The notes beneath the pieces were generated by a model. That model was not told the origin of the DNA, did no database searches, and was given only the letters and a program-made list of their open reading frames with translations. Made by a program: the position numbers and the translations under genes. Of a stretch of DNA of 15,835 nt, positions 1 to 7,399 are shown one piece after another (within the stretch, counting starts at the first letter, position 1; each line of letters begins with the position of its first letter). Origin of the DNA: Bacillota bacterium (GTDB taxonomy: Bacteria > Bacillota > Clostridia > Acetivibrionales > DTU013); assembly GCA_023409735.1 (NCBI GenBank), contig JAEYRB010000053.1:1-15835 (forward strand). Reading direction: 5' to 3'.

Positions 1-390
1 TCAAGCAATACGGCAATTATTAAGGACATATTTTTTCCTACTCTTTATCACTTACCTAAAGAACTTTTGGCATGTTAACAATTGATATATTTCATAATGC
101 GTTAGGTTCACAGCTCTATATGTATACTCTGTGCAAATATTTGACAGATCCGACTTTTCGGACAGTCTGGCCAAAAAAGGAGAAGCAGTCTTCCGCAGGA
201 AGATTGTTTCTCCTTTTTACGATTTGACGGGATTTGAACAAGGGGACATTCCTTTGCAAGGGTATTTGAAAGGTGTGTCCCCATACCTTGAATAGGGCAC
301 GAGGCGTTAAGAAAAGTTTCGGGGGCATCGAGCCCTCCTCGACTTTTTGCTGTTGACCTTCGATCAACGCCATTAGAAAACGTGCTAAAT
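1..390. other. Intergenic region with hairpins, no convincing gene
   Basis: No supported gene. Bases 1-78 are open in frame 1 on the plus strand and end in TAA, so they could be the last 25 codons of an upstream gene, but the peptide is not recognisable. A strong hairpin terminator lies at 173-218. GGGGACA (242-248) and TGTCCCC (276-282) form an inverted repeat of the kind found at the ends of small mobile or REP-like elements. GGCGTT (303-308) is complementary to AACGCC (366-371), which could close a domain that also holds a small GGGC/GCCC hairpin. A 92-codon minus-strand reading frame crosses all of these structures and I regard it as spurious. Confidence 0.4.
173..218. terminator. Bidirectional intrinsic terminator
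   Basis: A-rich and T-rich arms (173-184 and 207-218, around a GGAGAA/TTCTCC core) flank an inner stem TCTTCC/GGAAGA with loop GCA. The outer arms are A6 on the left and T5 on the right, so the structure can terminate transcription in either direction. It probably ends the gene to the left of the window. Confidence 0.7.
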
Positions 391-400
391 GCACGTTTTT
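377..400 (+). terminator. Short perfect hairpin with U-tract, abutting repeat copy 1
   Basis: AAAACGTGC (377-385) and GCACGTTTT (391-399) form a perfect 9-bp stem with loop TAAAT, followed by T residues. Its 3' arm is also the first base-paired arm of the conserved element that begins at 391 (GCACG with TGTGC at 409-413), so the two structures exclude each other. It could be a simple terminator or part of a switch. Confidence 0.5.
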
Positions 401-496
401 AGCCGAAGTGTGCCGAGACTAAAGTCGAGGCGGTAGTATGCGAGCTTCTTCAGGTACAAAGGAAGCGAAGCAGACGATCAATCATGTCACTCCGAC
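391..496 (+). ncRNA. Structured ~106-nt repeat element, copy 1 (putative ncRNA)
   Basis: This segment is nearly identical to 1479-1585, with about seven substitutions and one indel by eye. Predicted stems are GCACG/TGTGC (391-395 with 409-413), GACT/AGTC around 417-426, and GCTTC/GAAGC (444-448 with 462-466). The first stem changes its last pair from G-U here to A-U in the other copy, so pairing is kept. The element ends in CACTCCGAC, and a terminator-like hairpin follows at 503-535. It lies about 110 nt upstream of the GNAT start, so it may be a leader RNA, a separate small RNA or a mobile-element end. From memory the layout resembles the HEARO/omega-RNA class linked to IscB nucleases, often found without the protein. 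I could not verify this, and no IscB gene is in the window. The plus strand is chosen because the T-runs follow on that strand. Confidence 0.5.
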
Positions 497-502
497 CAGT
501 TG

Positions 503-535
503 AAACCCTTTAGGACTTTAATCCTGAAGGGTTTT
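503..535 (+). terminator. Hairpin terminator after repeat copy 1, upstream of GNAT gene
   Basis: AAACCCTT (503-510) pairs with AAGGGTTT (527-534), extended inward by a T-G wobble and AGGA/TCCT. This gives a 13-bp stem with a 6-nt loop, ending in four T residues. It lies between the repeat element and the GNAT ribosome binding site, where it could attenuate read-through into that gene or end a separate small RNA. Confidence 0.6.
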
Positions 536-602
536 ATGTTACAGTACATGATATAACAAGTGTAACTAAGACAGCTTAGAGCTTTTAAAGGAGAAATATT
601 TT

Positions 603-1388
603 ATGATAAATAAATTAAGAGCAGTAGAGGATAGTTATATGGAATTATTCTGCCAGAAAAAAACAGTGCAGGATATCAGTTATTTTAGCAATCAGATTGT
701 GGCGGAATTGTATGACCATAATTTTATTTTGTTAGGAAACATAAGAAATGAGACAGAAACAATTGAATTTATTCGCGAACAACTAAAGGCGTTGGCGCAG
801 TCGGACAAAGAACATTTAAAAATTGTAATCCACCCTGGAATTAAGGCTTCGGAAGGATTTTATGATGCCATGAATGATTTAGGGTTTGATGTGGACGATC
901 TTTACTATATGACAGCGGATGAACATTCCAAGATGGATTGTCATGGGGATGACAGCTGCAGGATTAAAAAGGCAGTTACATCAGAAGAAATACAAGTAGG
1001 GGTAGATTGTGCTATCGCTTATGCGGCGCAAAGAATGTCCCTCGAGTTATCCACGAAGAAAGCAAACCAGAAAAAGGAACTCTATGAAAAGGGATTGATG
1101 GATTTTTATATCTGTTATAAAGAAGAGACTCCAATCGGTTTTTGTGATTGGTTTGAGAAGGATCAAATTGTAAAATTAGAAGAGGTTACAATATTAAACG
1201 AATATCAGGGTAAGGGATTCGGAACAAATATGTTAAAGAAACTGCTTTATAAAGCCATAAAAGAGGAGAAGAAGCAGGTTTACATTGTTACGGATACAGG
1301 AGAAGAGCATAATATATATCTAAAACTGGGATTTAAGGGAGCAGGTACGGAAACAGAATTGTTTTTAATGAAGAAAGATTTGAAATAG
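603..1388 (+). CDS. GNAT family N-acetyltransferase
   Basis: Predicted 261-residue cytoplasmic protein. The C-terminal ~100 residues have the GNAT fold: beta-strands, the acetyl-CoA pyrophosphate-binding motif A QGKGFG at 202-207, and the late 'YLKLGF' motif near 239-244 typical of the family. It should transfer an acetyl group from acetyl-CoA to an amine, but the acceptor cannot be read from sequence. The N-terminal ~150 residues look like a separate lead domain, as in larger Firmicute GNATs, and I do not recognise them. The ATG at 603 is preceded by AAAGGAG at 587-593. The gene stands alone, flanked on both sides by copies of the ~106-nt structured element, so gene and repeats may have moved or be regulated together. 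Confidence 0.85.
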   Translation: MINKLRAVEDSYMELFCQKKTVQDISYFSNQIVAELYDHNFILLGNIRNETETIEFIREQLKALAQSDKEHLKIVIHPGIKASEGFYDAMNDLGFDVDDLYYMTADEHSKMDCHGDDSCRIKKAVTSEEIQVGVDCAIAYAAQRMSLELSTKKANQKKELYEKGLMDFYICYKEETPIGFCDWFEKDQIVKLEEVTILNEYQGKGFGTNMLKKLLYKAIKEEKKQVYIVTDTGEEHNIYLKLGFKGAGTETELFLMKKDLK

Positions 1389-1478
1389 GGTGAATAGGTT
1401 TGTATTTGTCTATAAGCGCTAAATAAAGAATAGGGGGTAGTCAAATATTCTATAGTTATTACTCAAAACCCTTGTTAC

Positions 1479-1585
1479 GCACATTTTTAGCCGAAGTGTG
1501 CCGAGACTAAAGTCGAGGCGGCAGTATGCAAGCTTCTTCAGGAACATAGGAAGCGAAGCAGACGGTCAAATCCTGTCACTCCGAC
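1479..1585 (+). ncRNA. Structured ~107-nt repeat element, copy 2 (putative ncRNA)
   Basis: Second copy of the element at 391-496, with the same stems: GCACA/TGTGC, GACT/AGTC and GCTTC/GAAGC. It is followed at once by a strong intrinsic terminator (1586-1617). The bases before it, AAACCCTTGT (1466-1475), are perfectly complementary to ACAAGGGTTT (1584-1593), so a closing stem around the whole element would use the 5' arm of the terminator. Such mutually exclusive pairing is what transcription-attenuating riboswitches use. The element sits downstream of the GNAT gene and converges on the minus-strand pseudogene, so it has no plus-strand target gene here. Confidence 0.5.
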
Positions 1586-1617
1586 AAGGGTTTCAAGTTA
1601 TATTGAAACCCTTTTTT
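1586..1617 (+). terminator. Strong intrinsic terminator after repeat copy 2
   Basis: AAGGGTTTCAA (1586-1596) and TTGAAACCCTT (1603-1613) form a perfect 11-bp stem with a 6-nt loop, and T residues run to 1617. It ends transcription from the GNAT gene and/or of the structured element. Confidence 0.8.
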
Positions 1618-1787
1618 ATGCCTTTTACACTTTATGATGAAATAATAAAAAAAAGAGCCAAAGGGAGTTCAACGTAGGTTGTGTTTAGGCTATACATTTA
1701 TGTAATTTTAAAAATCTAATAAAGGTAAATGCTAAGAGTTAAAGCGAACATTAATACCCTTAAAAACATTATTAAATAATTTGAAAG

Positions 1788-3667
1788 TTAATTTGAAACT
1801 TCCAAAACAGGAGGCATTATTATACCTATATTATCTAAACCATGATGATAAATATATGAACCCGTATGGTTCCAATAATAGTAAGAACCATTTGTTCCGT
1901 GGTTATAAAAATCATCCGGGAAGTCATTACCATTCATTTTAAAATGCTCTACCTCTTTATCTCCATCCATTATAAGAAAATCAGTATAATACCAATATCC
2001 TCTATAATTTACTCCACTAAGTGTTTCTTTTACCTGCATAGATAGGTGTTCCGTTGAACTAATTATATTTTTTAGTTGCCCCCTTAGTGTCACTAACCAA
2101 GAATCTGAGTACTCAGTTAACAATGCCTCTCCACGTGTTATACTATCACAAAAAACATCACCCTTTGAATTTACTTTTAAACGAGCAATAATAAAATCTT
2201 CATTATGCAAATTATGTGAAATTTCATTTCCACCATTAGTCATAACAAAACTTACTTGAATGTCAATATATGAGTCATGATTTATAAAACCTTTGAATGT
2301 TTCTTTAGGTATAACAATTTTTGTGCTACCAGTTAAATTATTAGGTATACAATATCCATCATGCCACCAAATGCTTTCACCCATCCAATTACGCCAATCA
2401 TGCTCAGGATTATGCAATTCATTTTTATCTATATTACCTAGATATAAAGAACTATTTGGTTCATAAGCCTCCCCTGTTGACTCAACCTCAGCTCGTAATG
2501 CGTTGAAACTTATTTTTTACCAATATCATCTATTCTTCCCCATAGCCTTAAATCGGTATTCTTATTATTTCCAACATGAACTTGCATCCCTTCCTGACCT
2601 TTTATACCATATCTATTGTTAAAATCACACTTTGCAATTGTTTTGTTTATGTTTGATAGTATTATATTATCAATATATATTTCACCGTCATATCCGTCCT
2701 TTTCAACAAAAATATCTACTCTTAATACAAAGTTATGTGCAGTTTTGTTGGTTTTTAACCTCGTAATTCATTTGCTCTTTAATATGAAAGCTATAGTACG
2801 ATCCACAATCTTTTCCACTAATTTGCTCACCATTTGATTTAATAAATATTAGATTACCGTTTTTTAAGGAAATAGGTACATTTTTAAAAGCATCTTCTTT
2901 TTTCATTATCTCGGTTTGATCAATTTGATACACATCAACAGTCGCTCGTGAAATTAACATACCTTTTTTATTTTTTATTGATTCTTCAACATTCTTTGGA
3001 ATTAATAGGTCAAATTCAAAAAATAGATTTTTCTCAATTATTTGGTCTGATACAAAATTGAATACAAAACTTGTCTTGTCATCCGGATTTACATAAGAAT
3101 ATAAAGCAAAATCTTTATCTATATTGTTAGGTAACAATGATGTGTTTTTTGGTACAACAGTTTGATAAGGTACATTTGATGTTGTAATCTTAATTCTGTT
3201 ATTAACAGCGTCCCAATCTACACTAAAACCAAGAGCAGCACCAAGATCTCTAAGCTTAAAATAGTTATTGCCATCAATAGTATAAGCCTTCAGTGAAATA
3301 TCAAAATCATCCAGATATATTTTAGATGTACTAGGTATAGCGTTTACAGATGTCTTATTTCCTAAAACTTTCATTTCACTACCAACTACACTATAAGCCT
3401 TTTGGGAAATAAGATTAATAGCATTCTTTTTGCCATCCCAAGTCACATCAAACTGATTATTTGTGCTCGATAAAATAAAAGCAATATCTCTAAGTTTAAA
3501 ATAGTTATTGTTATTAATAGTGTAAGCTTCAAATACCTGTTCAACACCATCAATTAGAACTGGAGAAGTATTTTTTTTGCCGTAACAGAATCATTTGCAA
3601 ATACATTTTCTGTCTGTAATGAAAAAAGTATCACAACTACTGTAATTATGCAGAGAAACTTTTTCAT
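1788..3667 (-). pseudogene. Secreted stalk-domain (copper amine oxidase N-term-like) protein, three frameshifts
   Basis: Read as one gene, this would encode about 625 residues. It starts at ATG 3667-3665 behind GAGGTGA (3680-3674). The signal peptide opens MKKFLCIITVVVILFSLQ and ends near VFA-ND. A stalk-type domain follows (FKLRDIAF, then TWDGKKNAI), then a second unit (FKLRDLGAALGF, then DWDAVNNRI), typical of clostridial surface proteins with a copper-amine-oxidase N-terminal-like domain. After that comes a beta-rich region resembling carbohydrate-binding sandwiches (DGYDGEIYIDNI) and a Trp/Tyr/Asn-rich C-terminus I do not recognise. The frame is broken three times. The A8 run at 3571-3578 needs A9, the A5 at 2752-2756 needs A4, and the A6 at 2513-2518 needs A7. 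Correcting each restores one continuous sensible frame. Either this is a decaying gene in an AT-rich patch, or the read has homopolymer errors. The other main genes are intact, which favours real decay. Confidence 0.7.
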
Positions 3668-4348
3668 AATAAATCACCTCATTGAATATTTTGATTTTAA
3701 ATAATGTAATGTTTTGTTAATATAAATACACATTATAGTAGTAAGTCATAGTACTCTTTTACATGACTACATTTTCATTATATACCATTTAAGAGTAAAC
3801 GTAAAAGAAGATGGTGTATGGAAACCGTCCTTGATTTTTGAGAGAATACTCTAAGCTAGAGTTTTCTGACTTTTTCGATATACTTAAAAAAGTCCACAAG
3901 GGGGGTTAGAGATGGATACCAGGGAAGTTACTCAGCAATAAAGGTTGAGCAAATGGACACTCCGACCTGAAATCGGACGGTCATGTTTGGGCGTCCGATG
4001 TAGCTTTCACCCTGTTTTTAATCATTGTTTAACATAATGCTCAAATTTGCAATTAAGGACGTTTTGAACGATGAACTCCTGAAAATAATACCATTGCAAG
4101 GCGAAAAACTCATTAATTAATGTATACCCTGTCAAGGACATTGTACGAACTGTGCCTTGAAATAGTGAAACACCATGATAAAATAATTTCTACTTTACCA
4201 ATACAGAGGATAGGGCAACGAGTAGATACGGCCTGAGCGCTGTATCGGTTTGTGAATGGGTAGCACTTTGTGTGTCGCTTTTTTACTGCCCATTCGGAAA
4301 CTAATGCGATGAATTCCAGGAGTTTAGGAGTTTGCCACCAAGTCCTTC
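3668..4348. other. Non-coding stretch with several hairpins, bordering an IS3 remnant
   Basis: No convincing gene. Visible structures are an ACTCTA/TAGAGT hairpin near 3847-3861 followed by a T-rich tract; a pair of competing stems at 3961-3999 (TCCGA/TCGGA against ATCGGACG/CGTCCGAT); a GATAC/GTATC hairpin near 4227-4248; and a GAATGGG/CCCATTC stem at about 4254-4295. Bases from about 4126 to 4348 are probably the 3' non-coding end of the IS3-type element whose transposase fragment starts at 4349, because TGTCAAGGACA near 4130 looks like an IS terminal repeat. The element's exact edge cannot be fixed from one end. Confidence 0.4.
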
Positions 4349-4567
4349 CTATCCTTCGCTAGGAGGTACCACGAACAGCGGGTTCTCAACAGTGCTTATA
4401 TACCTCTCATACTTGTTAGGCGAAAGACGTACCAAATCCCACTGGTAACGGTCATTGTTGTAGTATTCCATCCAATCATCTATAACATTGCAAAGCTCAA
4501 GGTGTGTTTTACAACTGCTGATATCGATTTCGTCCTTCGTATGTCCGAAGAAGCTCTCCTGTGCCAA
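4349..4567 (-). pseudogene. IS3-family transposase OrfB, C-terminal fragment
   Basis: The 72 codons match the end of the IS3/IS150-type integrase domain. They open with AQESFFGHTKDEIDI, which contains the final catalytic Glu of the DDE triad, followed by CNVIDDWMEYYNNDRYQW and LSPNKYERYI, the usual end of these transposases. About 200 upstream residues are missing. Similarity stops abruptly at about 4568, and the sequence beyond is unrelated, so the element was cut by a deletion or a later insertion. There is no start codon of its own and it cannot encode an active enzyme. Confidence 0.85.
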
Positions 4568-4579
4568 AACCTGTTCGAG

Positions 4580-4891
4580 CCCTGCGCTACAGGGGTAGCC
4601 AATTTAACGTCATGGAATCCGGACAATATAGGAAATAGGGTTTTATTTAAAGACATTCTCTTTGAGGATAAATATTGTCTGTACATGGGGTATGGCTGGG
4701 GAGCAATACAGCATTATAATCATGAAGGATCAGGAAATTTCTATTGGTTTTTTGGCTTCAATGCTAATCAACTCAAGAATATCCAATATAAGAACAATGT
4801 GTTCTATGTGTCCGCAGGCGCATTATTCGCGACACAGGCCGCCAATATATACAATGTTGATATTTTCCGGGAACACTTATGCGCAGAATAA
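4580..4891 (+). other. Unrecognised open frame, probable gene remnant
   Basis: This plus-strand stretch stays open for about 100 codons and reads like a soluble protein (for example GYGWGAIQHYNHEG, then NFYWFFGFNA). Upstream it runs into the antisense of the IS3 fragment, with no ribosome binding site or convincing start. After 4840 a second frame gives equally protein-like sequence (NNYGVLLKFNEVLTLYNN, ending at 4949), suggesting a frameshift near 4850. I do not recognise a family. It may be a fragment of a secreted or enzymatic protein truncated by the same event that cut the IS3 element. Confidence 0.25.
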
Positions 4892-5011
4892 TTACGGAGT
4901 ACTGTTAAAATTTAATGAGGTCTTGACTCTGTACAATAATGAATGCTAAACAGAAGATAGAAGAAGTCTTCGGAGACAAGAACGCGACTGTATTGGAGTT
5001 ATCCATCGTGC

Positions 5012-5157
5012 CATGCAGAGGACGGAGATCTATCTGAGAACATCGGCCTGTATAATACAAACAAGCGTTTAAAGCTTGCTTATGGCGATAAATACGGCAT
5101 AAAGATAAGAAGCAAGTATAGGCTCGGCACTGTCGTTTATATGATCTTACCTCTATT
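5012..5157 (+). pseudogene. Sensor histidine kinase C-terminal fragment (YesM/LytS-like)
   Basis: The reading frame through here gives ENIGLYNTNKRLKLAYGDKY, then GTVVYMILPL. This corresponds to the last part of the HATPase domain of two-component sensor kinases of the YesM type, which usually read GIGLxNxxxRLxxxYG and end GTxVxIxIP. Only about 45 residues remain. The HisKA-like region, N box and upstream part of the ATP-binding domain are absent, as are a start codon and ribosome binding site. The frame runs straight into the Uma2-like tail downstream. Confidence 0.6.
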
Positions 5158-5254
5158 TGAAATAATAGTGGTCGACAAGCTTAACATTTATATGCTGTCA
5201 GGAGCCAAAGAATATTGGATCATAGACATGAAAAACAAGGTTATAAACAAGTGA
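5158..5254 (+). pseudogene. Uma2 (DUF820)-type C-terminal fragment, in frame with kinase remnant
   Basis: The same frame continues as LNIYMLSGAKEYWIIDMKNK and stops with TGA at 5252-5254. SGAKEYWIID is close to the AGVKEYWIVDP motif of Uma2-family PD-(D/E)XK nuclease-fold proteins, in which the Glu and the preceding Lys/Tyr region are conserved. About 30 residues remain and the N-terminal catalytic half is missing. The frame is open from 4961 through kinase and Uma2 parts without a stop, so a deletion joined two unrelated gene ends in frame. There is no start signal, so expression is unlikely. Confidence 0.5.
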
Positions 5255-5278
5255 TAATTATTACTATAATAAATTAAG

Positions 5279-5307
5279 TTGACATCACTTCTACACAGTG
5301 CTATCAT
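5279..5307 (+). promoter_or_regulatory. Sigma-A promoter of operon A
   Basis: TTGACA (5279-5284), a 17-bp spacer, then TATCAT (5302-5307): a perfect -35 and a 5/6 -10. Transcription should start near 5314, inside the operator that follows, giving a leader of about 40 nt before the ATG at 5357. Confidence 0.75.
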
Positions 5308-5310
5308 TAA

Positions 5311-5329
5311 ATTGGATATTGGATACAAT
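5311..5329 (+). promoter_or_regulatory. Putative GntR operator, site A
   Basis: ATTGGATATTGGATACAAT lies 3 bp downstream of the -10 box. The identical 19-mer recurs, inverted, at 9393-9411 behind the promoter of operon B. It has imperfect dyad symmetry (ATTGnAT and ATnCAAT) and an internal direct repeat TTGGATA. AT-rich dyads with TTGTAT/ATACAA half-sites fit FCD-type GntR regulators, one of which is encoded at 8540-9205. The position over the transcription start suggests repression relieved by a ligand. Confidence 0.7.
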
Positions 5330-5356
5330 ATTTGCCTTTTTGGAGGTAGTATTGTA

Positions 5357-6157
5357 ATGAGTTTAACTATAAGACCTATCAATACGGGCTTTGTTACTAC
5401 AATGCCCAAGCAGTACCTATATCACCATACTACAGTACCATATCTGCACAATGTACCTGACGAGCGGATCGAAATGCCCTGCTTCACATTTTTAGTGGAG
5501 GGTGGGGATAAATTACTGCTGGTAGATACAGGCATGGCGTGGACGGAGCGCGCCAGTAGGTATCATCATCCCGGCTCCCGTCAACCGGAAGGCATGTCTA
5601 TCATTGAGCAGCTTGCAAAGATCGGTTGCAAGCCTGAAGACATCGGTATTGTTGTTTTCACACATTTGCACTGGGACCATATGTACTATATGGACAGTTT
5701 CGTCAACGCGGATTTTTATGTCCATGAAAAAGAATATGCCTTTGCACTGGATCCCATACCTCTGTATTATAAATCTTACGAACATCCGGTACTGGGAATC
5801 ACTCCACCGTTCGAAGGAGTTGAAATGCACACGGTGAGCGGTGAGGCTGAAATCATTAAAGGCGTACGTGTTTTCGAAACGCCTGGCCATTCTCCCGGAC
5901 ACCAATGTGTAGAGGTTGACACAAAAGAAGGCAGCTATATCTGTTGTGGCGATGCGGTATTTATCTTGGATAATTTCAATCCGATCCCCGCTATCCACTA
6001 TAGTATTACGCCACCGGGCCGCTATGCCAATATTATTGACTCATGGAAAAGTATCGAGAAGATAAAGGACAGAGCAGCTTCGCCCGACCTCTTGCTACCC
6101 TGTCATGAATCGGCCTTGCTGGAACGCATCAAAGCAACACCGGTTCTTGGATTGTAA
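5357..6157 (+). CDS. Metallo-beta-lactamase-fold hydrolase, N-acyl homoserine lactonase-like
   Basis: Predicted 266-residue cytoplasmic metallohydrolase. It has the dinuclear zinc motif HLHWDH (H103, H105, D107, H108), then H178 in PGHSPGH, D199 in CGDA and H250 in PCHE, the full ligand set of the AHL-lactonase branch of the MBL fold. That branch opens lactone or other ester rings. With no quorum-sensing genes nearby and a transporter in the same putative regulon, a catabolic lactone or ester is the more likely substrate. The frame is open upstream to TTG at 5279, but that codon is the -35 box. ATG 5357 has GGAGG (5342-5346) at good spacing. First gene of operon A, 18 bp before the Tm-1-like gene. 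Confidence 0.85.
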   Translation: MSLTIRPINTGFVTTMPKQYLYHHTTVPYLHNVPDERIEMPCFTFLVEGGDKLLLVDTGMAWTERASRYHHPGSRQPEGMSIIEQLAKIGCKPEDIGIVVFTHLHWDHMYYMDSFVNADFYVHEKEYAFALDPIPLYYKSYEHPVLGITPPFEGVEMHTVSGEAEIIKGVRVFETPGHSPGHQCVEVDTKEGSYICCGDAVFILDNFNPIPAIHYSITPPGRYANIIDSWKSIEKIKDRAASPDLLLPCHESALLERIKATPVLGL

Positions 6158-6175
6158 GCGGGAGGTGGTATACAT

Positions 6176-7399
6176 TTGTGTACAATAGCACTTGTTGCCT
6201 GCTGTGATACAAAATATCATGAACTGGATTTCATGAAAAAGTTTGTGCAAGATTCCGGTCATACTCCATTAGTACTTGATATCAGCACCGGCCCGACGGT
6301 ACCGATGCCGGGAGATATTACACGCGAAGAAATTCTACTGCAGGGCGGGCACTCATGGGAAAAGGTACGTTTGCTAAGTAAAAGCGAAGCTATTGGTGCC
6401 ATGCGGGAAAGCATTAGTATTGTTTTGCCCGCTCTATGCAAAAACAATAAAATTGATGGTGTACTCGGAATGGGAGGGCTGCAGAATACTGTAGTATGTT
6501 CTGCCGCATTCCGCCTCCTGCCGTTGGGCTTTCCAAAGTTAATCATCTCGACCATTGTATCCGGGTACAGGTATTTCGATACGGTTGTTGGAGACAAGGA
6601 TATTACGGTAGTGCCATCCATTGTCGACTTTGCCGGAATGAACCCCATTTCAGAAGCCGTTCTGCGAAACGCAGCGGCAGCAGTAATCGGTATGGTTGAG
6701 CACGGCTGTAAAGAGATTAATACGGAAGGTCGTTTCCTCATTGGCACAACACTTATGGGAATCACCAACGATACCGTTATGGCTGCGGCAAATAAACTGG
6801 CCGCACTTGGCAAGGAGGTTATCAGCTTTCATTCCACAGGCACTGGTGGCAGGATAATGGAACAGATGATCCGTGACGGATATATCAAAGCCGTGATGGA
6901 TGTGACGCTCCATGAAATGACAGCGGAATATTTCGGTGGATATGGCTACAGCAAAGGCGCCAATAACCGTCTGATGGCTGCAGCGGAAACCGGCATTCCT
7001 ATGCTGGTATGCCCAGGTGGAATTGATTTTGCTTGTCTTCGTACTGATGAGCTGTTCAAGGATGAAGAGGAACGAGGTTATGTTTGGCACAATCCGGAAC
7101 TAACCCACACCAGATTGTACGATAACGAGATTCTTGATATCACCCGTACCATCATTGAGCGAGTCAATAAATCAACTGGAAAGGTAACTGTGGTTCTGCC
7201 CATGGGTGGGCTGCGCACTCTCAGCAGTCCTGGCGAACCGTTTTTTAAGCCAGAAACAATCAGAAAAATGAAAGGACTATTTGAAAACGAACTTTCACCG
7301 CAAATCCGGTTATACTGTACTAGTTATAGCTTTATGGACCCGGAATTTGCCGACATCCTGGTGCAGGAAATGCTGGCGCTGCTGCTAGAGCCTGTTTAG
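6176..7399 (+). CDS. Tm-1-like / UPF0261 family protein
   Basis: The 407 residues show the two-domain layout of the UPF0261/Tm-1-like family. The N-terminal part opens with TIALVACCDTK (the family usually has a GTxDTKG-type start) and carries the nucleotide-binding glycine segment GVLGMGGLQNT near 97-107, then ISTIVSGYRYFDTVVGDKDI. The C-terminal part contains HEMTAEYFGGY and VCPGGIDF. Plant Tm-1 binds ATP; bacterial members have no settled reaction but recur in catabolic clusters, often beside TIM-barrel or aldolase enzymes. Translation appears to start at TTG 6176, seven bases after GGGAGGTGG (6160-6168); the nearby GTG at 6178 is out of frame. A perfect 8-bp hairpin (7386-7405) spans its stop codon. 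Confidence 0.85.
   Translation: MCTIALVACCDTKYHELDFMKKFVQDSGHTPLVLDISTGPTVPMPGDITREEILLQGGHSWEKVRLLSKSEAIGAMRESISIVLPALCKNNKIDGVLGMGGLQNTVVCSAAFRLLPLGFPKLIISTIVSGYRYFDTVVGDKDITVVPSIVDFAGMNPISEAVLRNAAAAVIGMVEHGCKEINTEGRFLIGTTLMGITNDTVMAAANKLAALGKEVISFHSTGTGGRIMEQMIRDGYIKAVMDVTLHEMTAEYFGGYGYSKGANNRLMAAAETGIPMLVCPGGIDFACLRTDELFKDEEERGYVWHNPELTHTRLYDNEILDITRTIIERVNKSTGKVTVVLPMGGLRTLSSPGEPFFKPETIRKMKGLFENELSPQIRLYCTSYSFMDPEFADILVQEMLALLLEPV

Noticed and set aside
116..394. 92-codon minus-strand open frame
   Set aside because: It runs through a bidirectional terminator and other hairpins, has no recognisable domain and no convincing ribosome binding site.
4022..4141. 39-codon minus-strand open frame beginning MSLTGYTLINEFFALQWYYF
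   Set aside because: It looks somewhat protein-like but has no ribosome binding site, and its start lies in the likely terminal repeat of the IS3 remnant.
5279..5356. Upstream in-frame extension of the MBL hydrolase from TTG 5279
   Set aside because: The TTG is the -35 box of the promoter, and ATG 5357 has a good GGAGG site and the usual family start.
5357..6157. Quorum-quenching role for the MBL hydrolase
   Set aside because: The AHL-lactonase family label reflects fold only; co-regulation with a TRAP importer and aldolase points to catabolism instead.
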